A program made the translations under genes and the position numbers. From positions 18,244,358 to 18,308,357 of the forward strand of contig OZ024866.1 in NCBI GenBank assembly GCA_964017155.1: DNA of 64,000 bases. The letters run 5' to 3'. Below, in pieces: positions 34,341 to 46,161 of the stretch (its first letter is position 1; each line of letters begins with the position of its first letter). The DNA comes from Oasisia sp. SBJ-2009 (taxonomy: Eukaryota > Annelida > Polychaeta > Sabellida > Siboglinidae). A model generated the notes under the pieces. That model was not told the DNA's origin and searched no databases. It worked only from the letters and a program-made list of their open reading frames with translations.

Positions 34341-35840
34341 TCATGGGCGTGCTTGCCTGTGACAAACAAGGTGAGGCACCTAGTTTTGTTCTTTGCTATT
34401 GTGGGCTTAGTGTTTCTAAATAAAAGTCACGCGCGAAACACCGGCGCAACTATACACACCTGGAAAACTCGATAACACGGCAGACGTCTTTAACCTAACA
34501 TGAAACACGCCAGTTTCGAGTTGCCGCGTACTTTAGATATTGAATATGTGCAGTGCAACACCTTGTAGACTGTGAAAGGAGAGCAAACAAACAACGTTGA
34601 AGCCTCTCAGGTCGTAGTTCTAATCGCCTTAGCGCGTGCTCTCCATGTAATTGTTGATCTACCGGATGTTGCACTCACTGTAGTTACATGAAATGCATTG
34701 AGGAACGGTGTTGACTTCCTGGCCAGGGCCGCCGACAGCTGTGACCGAGATCACACCCACCAGCTAAGGAGCTTTGAAAATATAAAGCATTGCAATAATC
34801 CGAAAACAGTTTGACAGGATCGATGCCACCCACCCTTCCTTCATGCTGAATTATTTTGGAAAGGCCTGCAGTGACATATTGACATGTATTTACGTGAAAG
34901 GTTCACAGTATCAACTAAACATGAATAATAATGGCAAAGACGTTTATTAAGCAAGTGAAAGTAGATGCAAGCAAATGCAAGTATGCGTTGTGACCGACCC
35001 CCACACACAAATAAACTGACCTATCACCTAAAACAACTACGTAAATTCAAAATTTGAACAGTATAATTTTTTTTATAAAAGCGAAGATATGCGTATTCAC
35101 TCACGGATATAAGCGCGAACGAATGAGGTCGAACCTGCTTCAGCTATCGCTTATATAGAAGTGTCTAGCGCGCATAATAAATATTTATATTGCCCCTTAC
35201 ACATAAGGCGCAGTGTGTCCGTGTCCCTGTTAGATACATACATTCATTTACGATTTCGCTTGAATGCCAGGGAGGTGCAGTATTTCCACGTGTAAACGCA
35301 GTTAGCTGCCACATTTACACTTGGCTTAGCTCTATAATGTTTGTGTGCACGACGGTAGCATGAAAATGTCAACACCACAACACAAACAATATTCCTCTTG
35401 CATTTTAAATGTTACTTGGTGGTAGACTATCAGAACTGAACTGAACACTGCGTGGAACTGCACAAACGTAGTTATTACTGTCTACGAATGGTCCACATTA
35501 ACTGCCGTTGTCCAGCTCGGCAGAGTGACGGCTGGTTAACAACACCCTTGAGGCGACCGACTGCTAATGACTACCTAGAAATGTAATCATATCCGTCTGC
35601 TGTCACGCCTACACCCACCCGTGCAAACAACAATGCAAGACCATGGGGCTGTTTCATTAAGATAACCATCTCTTAAAAAGTCTTCATTAAACAAAGTGCA
35701 TTGTATAATTGTTCTAGTGGTTTCTTCAAAACGCAAATTTCCACTGTTTCATGACACAGTATTGACAATATCCCGCTGCCACGTCGTCGTGTTGACAGTT
35801 TTCATGTATTTAAGATCACTGTTTAGGATCAAAATATATT
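34341..35840. other. Intergenic, no gene seen
   Basis: No recognisable coding or repeat element. Open frames are short. Confidence 0.5.
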
Positions 35841-35844
35841 TTAA

Positions 35845-36685
35845 AGTTGCAATCTGCCTTCCGCCATGTTTAAAATATTTTTTTTCCAGTAAACCAGCAT
35901 TCTCCATACACTATATATTGTTTTCCTCAACTACCTATCAACTTATTTTCACATAATATGCCATTTTAAGATAAAAAGGAGCAAAAGACGAAAAATTGTT
36001 CTGGCGAGCCTCGCCAGTTATAATTCACTGATTGGCTTAGACCTCGAAGAAGGGAATTCCAGTGAAAAGCGCTGTCAGGAGGGGGCCACACTAAAAGGCG
36101 GGCCAAAATTGGCAGACCGCACGGAAACGGCATACCACATTCACAAAGATGCCACCGCTCGATACGCTCCATATTTACGGCATGCCCAGTTGCCCACATA
36201 CAAACTATCGCTGGCTACGCGCCTGTACGGTCAATGACTAATTGAGGATGATTGAAACAACTAGGGTCTAGTTGCCTAGAGGCGCCTCTAGCGTTTAGGT
36301 AATCTGTATATTCATGTAAATTGTAATGCGCCTCTGAATGGTTTTATTGCTGGAGATATGGCGTAGACAAATACTGTATTTATTATTATATATTATTATA
36401 TCTATAGCGACTAACGTGGATTTGTGGAACCCCATTGTGGCCCGCCTGTTAGTTTGCCCCATCGTTTACGTACGTTGACCGGAGAGTTCCGATGGTAAAA
36501 ATAGATCAACTTTTGGGAATCTCTAGAGCCGTTGTTTGTTGCAAACTTATATTTGATCAAATAACGTATAAAACCACAAAGTGAGACATGTGGTAGGAAG
36601 TATACTATTAACCAAATATCGGTCATGGTGTACATTGACTTTTCTAAAATGCGTTAAAAATGGGAAATTATGTCAGAATGCAACT
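35845..36685 (-). mobile_element. TTAA-target MITE, copy 2 (inverted relative to copy 1)
   Basis: An 841-bp element lies between TTAA at 35841-35844 and 36686-36689, with ends AGTTGCAATCTGCC and GTCAGAATGCAACT. It is homologous to 8609-9316 in reverse orientation. It carries about 130 bp more, including an AT-rich stretch near 36300-36410. Shared translated segments on both strands differ by scattered substitutions, so the copies are related but not identical. Confidence 0.88.
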
Positions 36686-36689
36686 TTAA

Positions 36690-37196
36690 AGAGCGTGTTT
36701 AAGAGCTGTCAACAATGTTGGTGAAATTGTACCCTGGAATGACTTAACGTTCGCCCCCACGCCTGAGGCGATATAATTTCCTGGGGATAAGTAACTTTTG
36801 GCCAGCACTAGTTCTTTGGGCGAGTAGCTATTTAAAAGGTCGCTTTATAACAATATAATGCAAGCACTCCGAGTAATGTGTCCTTACGTTAGTTATAGTA
36901 TTTATCTGTTCATTTTATATATAAGGAGTATTGCATACATACATGGATCGCATTTTGACGATGTCCACCCAAAAAGGGACAAGTAATTTTTCATGTCTAT
37001 GAGTAATATTTAAGATATACTAGACCACCTGTCGAGTGATAAAATGCCTTTTTTTCGATCCTTATGCAAGACAAAGGGAGATTGAAATAAACCAACAACA
37101 TGCCTACATTATTTACATTTATTCATTTACATAATGTAAACAACGCCACATACATATTCATAATAAACAATCCGGTCCTAGTGATATAGCTAATCG
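36690..37196. other. Intergenic, no gene seen
   Basis: AT-rich with no recognised feature. Confidence 0.5.
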
Positions 37197-38412
<1,216 letters not shown>

Positions 38413-39239
38413 CATGCACACCATCCGTCCTCCCTTATCTCAGGCTGTTTATTTCTGGCTGGTATTAATGTATCTGTACCATACAATCCCAACCTTGATT
38501 TCTAGTCGAGCTGCTGTATGGTATGGACTCATTCATGTAACGTTGCACAGCCTGTGGAGGTCAGCGTTTGAGTCGGGACAGGTCAACAAAAACTCTGCGT
38601 CTACAAAAGGTAGTGCTTCTGCTTGATTGGGAACATAAAGACAAAACATCATACCAAATCTAACCTCCCAAATTATTATAGGGAGGTACATGATAACATT
38701 GTATTTGCAATGTACAACTTACCACATGATGTTACGTCTGACTTGATGTCTGACAGTTACGTACCCTTCTTTTTCTCAAGCCGCGATTTCTTTCGCGTCG
38801 GAAAGCCGGTTTCTTTCTCCGGAGGACACCCACGAGTGCAGATCATGAAGATTTCGTTGAGTAGCCTAGGTTTCGTCGTGGTGCACATCAATACTTACTG
38901 CTTTTGCTGCAGGTGATATCATAGTAACCCTATCTGCCATTTGATGCCCCGCAGACGTGTGGCGTATTAAAAACGCGCTAACCAGAACTTGTTGTTTTAT
39001 CTCCGGGGGAGAATTAAGTTATACAAATACATACGGGCTTATTAAGATAGTTATTAAGATGCCTGCCATAGAGGCCAGTATATATTTTCGAAGGCATACA
39101 CTTTGACAATTGATTTGGGTATGAGGGTACTATGGGGTATCACTAGTTTCAAGAATCTGCTAAGTGGAATTCAAATATTCACAGCGAAAGCCACGAAACC
39201 GCCATTTTCCAAAATGGTAGACATATATCGGGCACTATG
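38413..39239. other. Intergenic, no gene seen
   Basis: No repeat or domain recognised. The open frames at 38414-38626 and 38623-38916 lack support. Confidence 0.4.
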
Positions 39240-39329
39240 AGCAAAAGGACGTACATAAATGTCAAAAAGTTACTTATCTCAAACAAACACGAGGAAACGG
39301 GTTTTTGAAACATGTATGGGATATTAATC

Positions 39330-39687
39330 AGCGGTGGGTGCAAGAAAGAGAAGGAAACTCTGATTCAAAACCTCCGCTGCCTTGCGGCTACATCCAGTCG
39401 TGGAAAAGGCTTCAGGAGTAAACCTCGAGGAAAAATCCAGAGTCGGAGTCCCTAAGGCAGTTCGTCATTGTTTACAACTTCCTTCTGGCAGCTCCTGCGG
39501 CGGCGCTGGTGCCAAACTGTAATGGCCCTGCTGTTCCTTTGGATCCATCAGCGACGTGGAGAGGGGGGACGTGCTGCATGGGCAACTGCCTGTCCTCCAT
39601 ATAACAACGCCCAGACTTACATCCACCATCGAGGATGTACTCCATGGTCAATCCTCACCGATGGATGCCTATGATGATGGGATGGAT
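39330..39687 (+). mobile_element. Possible short LINE/SINE-type insertion ending in a GATG-rich tail
   Basis: GC-rich sequence (CCTCCGCTGCCTTGCGGC ... GGATCCATCAGCGACG) ends with ATGATGATGGGATGGAT and interrupts a segment that reappears uninterrupted at 40405-40575. Flanks 39244-39313 and 39688-39780 match the two halves of that segment. The short tandem tail suits an RTE-mobilised element. Family and exact boundaries are uncertain. Confidence 0.4.
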
Positions 39688-40404
39688 AGCAAACGCAGAT
39701 CACGGGACTTCAGTGCACCATAACCCGTGACGGTAATATAAACCTACGTAACATTTCAATTCATCGGACGCAATTTGAAACACCTCTTCACACTAATTAA
39801 CACAGGGAATTCATATAATATCCCGTTGTGTGGTGTTAGCGTTTTGTCGCACATTGATGATAAATCGCGCACGGCTAACCGGATATTACGCCCTGGTAAG
39901 TTATGCCCGACAACGGAATCAATGGTTGCGTAATTGTGCGACGGCCGCACAAATGGCGCAGTGTATGAAGTGTCGCCACCCGTGGTCACAGACTAATTAC
40001 TCAACATCTAAGCAAAGAGAACGTTACAACTCCATGCCGCGCATGTCTCATAAATAATTGGAAATTATCACAGGTAAACGAAATACATTATCGATCAAAA
40101 CTACCTGCACCAACGGGTGGTTCGTGAAGAATTGAAATGCGGAATGGAACAATGGACGGCTATGTTGCCACCTTCCATATTAATTTTGAATCAATCATGA
40201 ACCTCTTAATTAAGCCCTGAGTTTCTGAGGGCCTCAACACTATGGCCAGACATGGCTTCACATAATGAACCGTTGTAGCGCTTACAGTTTTCTGGCGTTA
40301 TAAACGTTCCGATTGACGTTTCTACGCATGCGCGTTAAGTGTAAAATCATCAATGTGCAGCGAAAGAACAAAGCATTTATGGTATAGATGTTATGGGCTG
40401 TTCG

Positions 40405-40575
40405 TTAGGATGTACATAACCTCTCACCAAAGTTATTTGTCGCATATTAACACGATGCAAACCAGTCTTGAAGCACGTTTTGATAGCAAGCGTAAATCAC
40501 GTGACTGTAGTGCGCCAAATTCCGTGACAGTTATTTAAACAAATGTAATATTTTATTGTATTGAACGAAATTAGG
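40405..40575. repeat. Diverged duplicate of the 39244-39780 flanks
   Basis: GATAGCAAGCGTAAATCACG (about 40480) parallels GATAGCAAACGCAGATCACG (about 39686), and the sequence upstream, from GGATGTACATAACC, parallels 39247 onward. Identity is moderate, so the duplication is old. Confidence 0.55.
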
Positions 40576-41652
40576 AATGAAATAGAACTTACAGCAAATG
40601 ACACTGTCATCACAAGTGCTATGTGGAATATAGCACCTGCATGTACAAAATAAAATCAGAATAAATTTGCCTACATTGTGTAATAAAAATTACTGTTGCG
40701 TGACTACAAAACATATTGAAAATAATCAGAATATTATTTATGAACAATCCAGACAAGAAACAAGATGAACGATTAGACTGCATTTCTTGCTCATGAACTT
40801 CGCTAATATGAATAGAGAAGCATCTACGATGGACTGCTGGTTTGATTTAGCTAGAAAGAAGTGTTTTTCTTGATAGGTGTCAAACTGCCGACAAATCTGT
40901 CTACACCCGGGTATAATTTGACGAAGTTTCCGCGAAACACTACTGACATCTAGCGATTATTGTCGATGAAGCCTGCTTTTGTACCATATGGCCGAGGACG
41001 TTTGAAATTGATACTACCGTACATAATGGAGCGCAGTGACAGCAAGGTCAGAACATTGGACTGTCAGTTCGCTGCGGTGTCGAACTTTGGGCTCGTTTGT
41101 TCACCGTAGGTCTACATTGCACAGACGTATGTTTTATTACCTGCCAGTGGTGGATAGACATACTGTGCGAAACGTCTGAGTGCTTCATGAAGAAGTAAAA
41201 ATAACGTTTCAGTGAACAGGTATACCATGCTGTAAATTATACAGCGTCTTGAGCTGTACCACGGACCAGACTCTGGCACATAGGAACTTACTAAGCGCCC
41301 AGCAAGATACCCGTTATTCCGTTGTAGGAAGGTTACTTGGACAGTCGTAGTGGTTTGTGTTTTTCCTCTCAAGATAACGGGATCTGTGTTATTCAAATGA
41401 GGTGATTTAGTTTGGAACCATTGCTTGATTACAGCATTTGTTAAATAATAACAAGTGTTTGTATTGCTAAAACATGTAATTATCATAAATAAGTGAAAAA
41501 CCGAACTTTCCATCCAGTCTATGGTAAGGAATCGTGCGTGTTGCTGAAGCGAGCAGTAATTACCGTGCATGCAGTAACTACATCCCTGTAATTACATCCC
41601 GACCATTAGAGCGATTAGCGCATTTGTCTGTGAGGTTCTAGCGCATTTGTCT
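40576..41652. other. Intergenic, no gene seen
   Basis: No convincing exon or element. The 152-codon minus frame at 41112-41570 has no recognisable domain. Confidence 0.45.
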
Positions 41653-41962
41653 GCGGGCGGGCGGGCGGGCGGGCGGGCGGGCGGGCGGGCGGGCGGGCGG
41701 GCGGGCGGGCGGGCGGGCGGGCGGGCGGGCGGGCGGGCGGGCGGGCACGGGCACGGGCACGGGCACGGGCACGGGCACGGGCACGGGCACGGGCACGGGC
41801 ACGGGCACGGGCACGGGCACGGGCACGGGCACGGGCACGGGCACGGGCACGGGCACGGGCACGGGCACGGGCACGGGCACGGGCACGGGCACGGGCACGG
41901 GCACGGGCACGGGCACGGGCACGGGCACGGGCACGGGCACGGGAACGGGAACGGGAACGGGC

Positions 41963-42042
<80 letters not shown>
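41653..42042. repeat. Compound array: GGGC, GGGCAC, GGGAAC, AGAC
   Basis: GGGC tetramers run to about 41746, GGGCAC hexamers to about 41942, three GGGAAC units follow, then AGAC tetramers from 41962 to 42042. Unit changes are stepwise, as at 37197-38412. The G-rich strand could form quadruplexes. Confidence 0.98.
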
Positions 42043-42043
<1 letters not shown>

Positions 42044-42244
42044 CATATTACAGATCATATTAAGACATTGTTGATATGCAATGTTTTATTATTTGACCAT
42101 TCTCAATTTACCACCGATACGTATACCGGGGTTAGGGTTAGTTGTTTTTAATTTCTATCCGTGCGACAGTGTATCTGTATTTTGCTGCTAAACAAAAACG
42201 AATATTTCACATTTGGGTCTAGAGACTTGAGCTTACCTCTACTC

Positions 42245-42250
42245 TTTATT
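42245..42250 (-). terminator. Polyadenylation signal of LicD gene 2
   Basis: TTTATT on the plus strand is AATAAA on the coding strand, 53 bp after the stop codon of the minus-strand LicD gene. Confidence 0.5.
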
Positions 42251-42302
42251 AATGCACACACTGAACCGTGTGATCGTGTGTAAATAGAAACGCTGCCACA
42301 CA

Positions 42303-43523
42303 TCAGCATTTAGGTACAAACCAACTCAAAACCTTCGATCCAATCTTAAGTGTTTCATATGTTCCGTGGCTCGTTTTAGTCCGGAACACGAATGGTACAC
42401 TGTCCCAGAGCGCGCGGCACGGCAGAGAACTGCGGTCAGCCGCTGGGATAAAGTCCTCTATGCTGTGATTGTAATTACTGGACACGCACTCGTCCAGGTT
42501 GTAATGTTTGAGCACAGCGAGCGTGTTTCTGGGCGCCGGCAGCATCATGCCGGCAAACGGGCGCCGACAGAGCGGAAATATGTCCGACTTCCGGAAGGTG
42601 TTTATTCGAGCTTGTCCGATGGCTTCGTCCCACAACAGTTCCTGGTTGACACCGAAGAACGACACATCGAGAAACGGGAACTTCCACGGAACCGTCGGTA
42701 TACGCTTCGAATAACGAGCGAACACCTTCCATTCGCTGTAGGGGGATATGGCGAAGCGGATCGTTGGGGCCAGCGTTCGAAGCATCTTCCGCAACTGCGG
42801 CTTCTGTCTGCTGGAGACGAACACGTCAGCGTCGTCGTCCCACGGCATGTGGCCGTGGTGGCGGTAGGAGCCGATGAGGGTGCCCCCGTACATGAAGTAC
42901 GTTATGTTGGCAGCGTCGGCCGCCTGCGTGAAACGACGCAGGACGGACATCAGGTTGGCATGGTCAGCGGCCGACATGACTGGACGCAAGCCACGCGGAA
43001 TGACGAACGCAGAAGGACCGGTTGTTGTTGTGACTCTGGTCGACGTTGTGGATATCGTTGGCTTGGCGGGTTGAACTGCATGCAAGTTTTTGCTTGATGT
43101 ATATGAGGTAGATCGAGCAGAGATCGAGTGCAAAGTACGTGGAGCGATAGACCCAGCAAGAGGTGTTGTCGTCTTTATTGGTCCTGCCGTTGGGTTTAAT
43201 AGTGTGGACACAGCAGGTCTGGGTGTCAGCTTTACCGTGGTTGACGCTGGGTTTGTCTCCGTGGATGCGACTGGCATGCAGGGTTGGTCCGCATGCAAAC
43301 GTTTTCTTGGCAGATTAAACGCTGAATGAACAGAGCTCAACCCGGCTGAGCGCACGGCACGTGGAACAATGGACTCAGCAGACATGGTTGTCACAATCTT
43401 CACTGGCTTTGTCTCCGTGATTCGATCTGTAGGGAAACGTTTGTTTGCCATATATAACACCCAGATAACGGCGATCGACACGAGTATGTATGTCAGTGTC
43501 CGGATTTTCCTGAACATCACCAT
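42303..43523 (-). CDS. LicD-family type II membrane protein 2, with an extended Ser/Thr-rich stem
   Basis: An intronless 406-residue paralog of the protein at 17208-18062. The anchor is at about residues 10-26. A Ser/Thr/Pro-rich stem (about 40-180) is likely O-glycosylated. The LicD domain is at about 181-406. Motifs are GTLIGSYRHHG (214-224), WDDDAD (228-233; Ile replaced by Ala compared with gene 1, acidic residues kept), PFLDVSFF (283-290) and RRPFAGMMLPAP (320-331). Sequons are at Asn206 and Asn352. The stem contains an internal duplication: SI-x-PR ... LHA-x-QP at about 51-81 recurs at about 125-152, and a third IPRGLR lies at 175-180. The ATG at 43523 is followed by a second Met at codon 3. 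Substrate unknown; Golgi location inferred. Confidence 0.88.
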   Translation of the reverse strand: MVMFRKIRTLTYILVSIAVIWVLYMANKRFPTDRITETKPVKIVTTMSAESIVPRAVRSAGLSSVHSAFNLPRKRLHADQPCMPVASTETNPASTTVKLTPRPAVSTLLNPTAGPIKTTTPLAGSIAPRTLHSISARSTSYTSSKNLHAVQPAKPTISTTSTRVTTTTGPSAFVIPRGLRPVMSAADHANLMSVLRRFTQAADAANITYFMYGGTLIGSYRHHGHMPWDDDADVFVSSRQKPQLRKMLRTLAPTIRFAISPYSEWKVFARYSKRIPTVPWKFPFLDVSFFGVNQELLWDEAIGQARINTFRKSDIFPLCRRPFAGMMLPAPRNTLAVLKHYNLDECVSSNYNHSIEDFIPAADRSSLPCRALWDSVPFVFRTKTSHGTYETLKIGSKVLSWFVPKC

Positions 43524-43743
43524 TTGCGTAGTCTTTGTCTCGCTGCGTCAGTCGGTTTTCATGCGTCGTCTGCAGACACTCCCCATAGACTCGCACTTCA
43601 CACCGGGCGCCTTGTAATGTCATACCACAGTGTATTCTTGTTGGGAAGATCGTGTGCAACGTCTATCGTGGCGAAGTCTAATGTGGCATCAGACGCATGT
43701 TTCACAATGGCACTCTTCTCCCGGCCACAACACTACATCTAAA

Positions 43744-44360
43744 AACAGAGGACGTCAAATCCAATCACACAAAGACAAGCGTGTAAGGCTATACCTGAAT
43801 GGCTATTCATACAAACACAATGACAAATGTGGTCTAGGAATGTGCGGTTTGTTCTCTGCTGTAATCTGATAATAATAATAATAACCCGAGCGTTCTTGTT
43901 GAGACTATATGTGTAGCTTGAATGTTGGGTTTATTGTATAGGTTGTATGTAGTAATTTATATGAACTCGATTGGCTCCGTTAACAGGAGAAACGAACAGA
44001 GTTTGGCCGAAAGAACCTTTTGTAATGTCTGAAAAGAACCAATTAAGAGAAATCTTATCTCGGTTATTTCCAAGAAAATTATATCAAGACTGCGAGCAAC
44101 TTAACGACTCGCAGGTCCAGGCTGATCGAAACCATAATTGATTTCAGCCGCCTGATTGCCGCTCACACACTCAATAACATACTCACACACCCAGACGTAC
44201 ACGATAGCCAATATTGGTTTCTTACGACGTACCCCAGTCAGATTCAAATTCAGAAATCGTGACATAGGCGCAATAATGTTGGCGGGAACATTGGCGGGAG
44301 CAGATGTTTGAATTTGGTGGTGCATAAAAGTTGAAAAACAAGAGGAAATATTGACTGATA
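43744..44360. other. Intergenic, no gene seen
   Basis: Contains a short AAT run near 43871. Nothing else recognised. Confidence 0.5.
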
Positions 44361-44780
44361 AGTATTATTCTTATGTGAAGATTATTCATAAAGTAGTACC
44401 AGACATATATTGGGTATTAGTTTAGTTAAAGGTTTGTCAGTTAACAGTATTTGTGAGCAGATTAGCATCGTGGGTGATAATAGGGTAATTTAGCCTTCGA
44501 CAAGTTTGTAAACAAGAGTTAGCAAAACTTATTATTTGATAGAATATTTAACAGATAAAGTATTCAGCATAACATCTACAGTATTATTCTTATGTGAAGA
44601 TTATTAATCACGTTTTGGTAAAGGTTTGTTAGTTAAAAGTATTTTTGAGCAGATTAGCATAGTGGGTGATAATAGGGTAATCTACCCTTCGACAAGTTTG
44701 TTTACAAGATTTAGCAAATCTGATTATTTGATAGAATATATAACATATAAAATAACAAGCATAACAGCTACATACGTACG
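44361..44780 (+). repeat. Two tandem copies of a roughly 218-bp unit, probable CR1 5' UTR
   Basis: GTATTATTCTTATGTGAAGA starts at 44363 and again at 44580. Following landmarks (AAGGTTTGT-AGTTAA, GTGGGTGATAATAGGGTAA, CTTCGACAAGTTTG) repeat in order. The position just upstream of CR1 ORF1 suggests tandem promoter or 5' UTR units of the element. Confidence 0.8.
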
Positions 44781-45023
44781 ATAATACTTTGATCAGGTAG
44801 CATTGTTATTAAAAAAATAAGCAAGCTTTTTAGTAGAAACCTTAGTTTGTTTATGCAGGTAGTGTCCATCGTATCCGCTAGGGAACTGTACCAGTAAATA
44901 CCACATTTATCAGTTGTGTATAACATAAAGTGAGCTGCAGTTACTGTTCACATAAAACAGTCTTTCTAAAGACTAAATTGGTATACCGACTGAGTAAATT
45001 TTGAGTACCTGGGTAGTCATAAT

Positions 45024-46161
45024 ATGGCCCCTTGCAAGCGGCAAGTGAAGGCAAGGAGGCACCTAGTGTGTGACTATTGTCACAGCTTTGTAGATTTTGC
45101 TCTATCCGGATGCACAAAGTCATGGGCTGAGACAATGGAGGAAGACTTTACTTTCCAGTGCACAGGGTGTTTGAAAGTGGAATGTCTTACAGCAGACTTA
45201 GCTAGGCTAACCGATATTGTGAAGGGGATGGAGATGAGAATAACCAAAGAGACTGATGGAAGAGGTCGGAAGGAGCAATGCAGTGGCAAGAAGGGTGAGG
45301 ACAGTATACTGAGAGGAGGGAGGGCGAGTGCAAGGAAAGCAAATGGAGAAAGAACAAGTGAAAACATGGCATGCAGGAAGGTGACAGGGGAGAAAGTGAC
45401 AGTAGATGAGGGGGTGACAATGGGACAGGAGATGATAGAAGCAGATGCGACAGGAGGAAAGACGAAGGGAAGAAAGGAACTGAGAGTAGATGTGACCAGA
45501 CGGAAGTCAAAAACAAGGATGGTGTCAGGAAGAAAAGAGGCAGGAAAGAAAGTAACAGAGAAAGCGGCAGGGGGAAAAGTCATCAACCAGGGAGATGCAA
45601 AACGGAGGAGTTACTCTGAAGCAGTAATTGAGGGGGCATTGAAAACAGAAAGGGTGTTTATGGGCGACTTAATTTTGCGAAAGACGGACAAGACGTTAAG
45701 TAAAGGCGAAGATATTGTTGTTTGTCTTCCAGGCGCTCGGATAGAGCATGTGACAGATAGGGTAGAGAACGTGTTGGGGCATGGCCAGGGAGGATCTATA
45801 TTAGTACATGTAGGGACGAACAATGCAGACAGGGAGGGGACAACTAGAATAGTGCAAAGATACAGACAGTTGGTAGGGAAACTGAAGAAGACAAGAGTTG
45901 AACAGATTATTCTCTCAGGAATCTTGCCAGTAATCGGAGGAAGGGGAGCAACCTATAGAAACTGTAAGAGGATGGCAATCAATGCTCTGGTGGAGCAGAT
46001 GTGTGAGGAGGAAGGGGTTGGATTTGTGGGGGCGCTTTGTTGGGAAGGAGGACATGTACGTGAGAGATGGCCTCCATCTAAGCGGAAAGGGCGCAGCAGT
46101 TTTCTCTGAGAACCTGCTTCAATCTATGGACAGTGGAACAGGTTGCAATTATTTAAACTAG
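45024..46161 (+). pseudogene. CR1 ORF1: PHD-like zinc finger plus SGNH-type esterase domain, one frameshift
   Basis: From the ATG at 45024, the N-terminus has cysteines spaced C16-x2-C19 ... C30 ... C46-x2-C49 ... C54, as in the PHD-like finger of CR1 ORF1 proteins. A long Lys/Arg/Glu-rich linker follows, then an esterase-like domain from about residue 210: VFMGDLILRKTD, LPGARIEHVTDRV, ILVHVGTNN, ILSGILP. The usual catalytic GDS serine is Leu216 here. A one-base excess in the G run near 46029 shifts the frame; the expected DGLHLSGKGAAVFSENLL end lies in the next frame and stops at 46161. The read-through frame instead stops at 46109. ORF1 proteins bind element RNA; the esterase role is not settled. 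Confidence 0.8.

Noticed and set aside
41112..41570. 152-codon minus-strand gene
   Set aside because: No domain, splice site or repeat support; composition is not clearly protein-like.
42127..42145. Telomere-like GGGGTTAGGGTTAG
   Set aside because: Only two TTAGGG-type units; too short to call an interstitial telomere.
42366..43097. 243-codon plus-strand open frame
   Set aside because: Antisense shadow of LicD gene 2; the LicD frame has the recognisable domain, anchor and poly(A) signal.
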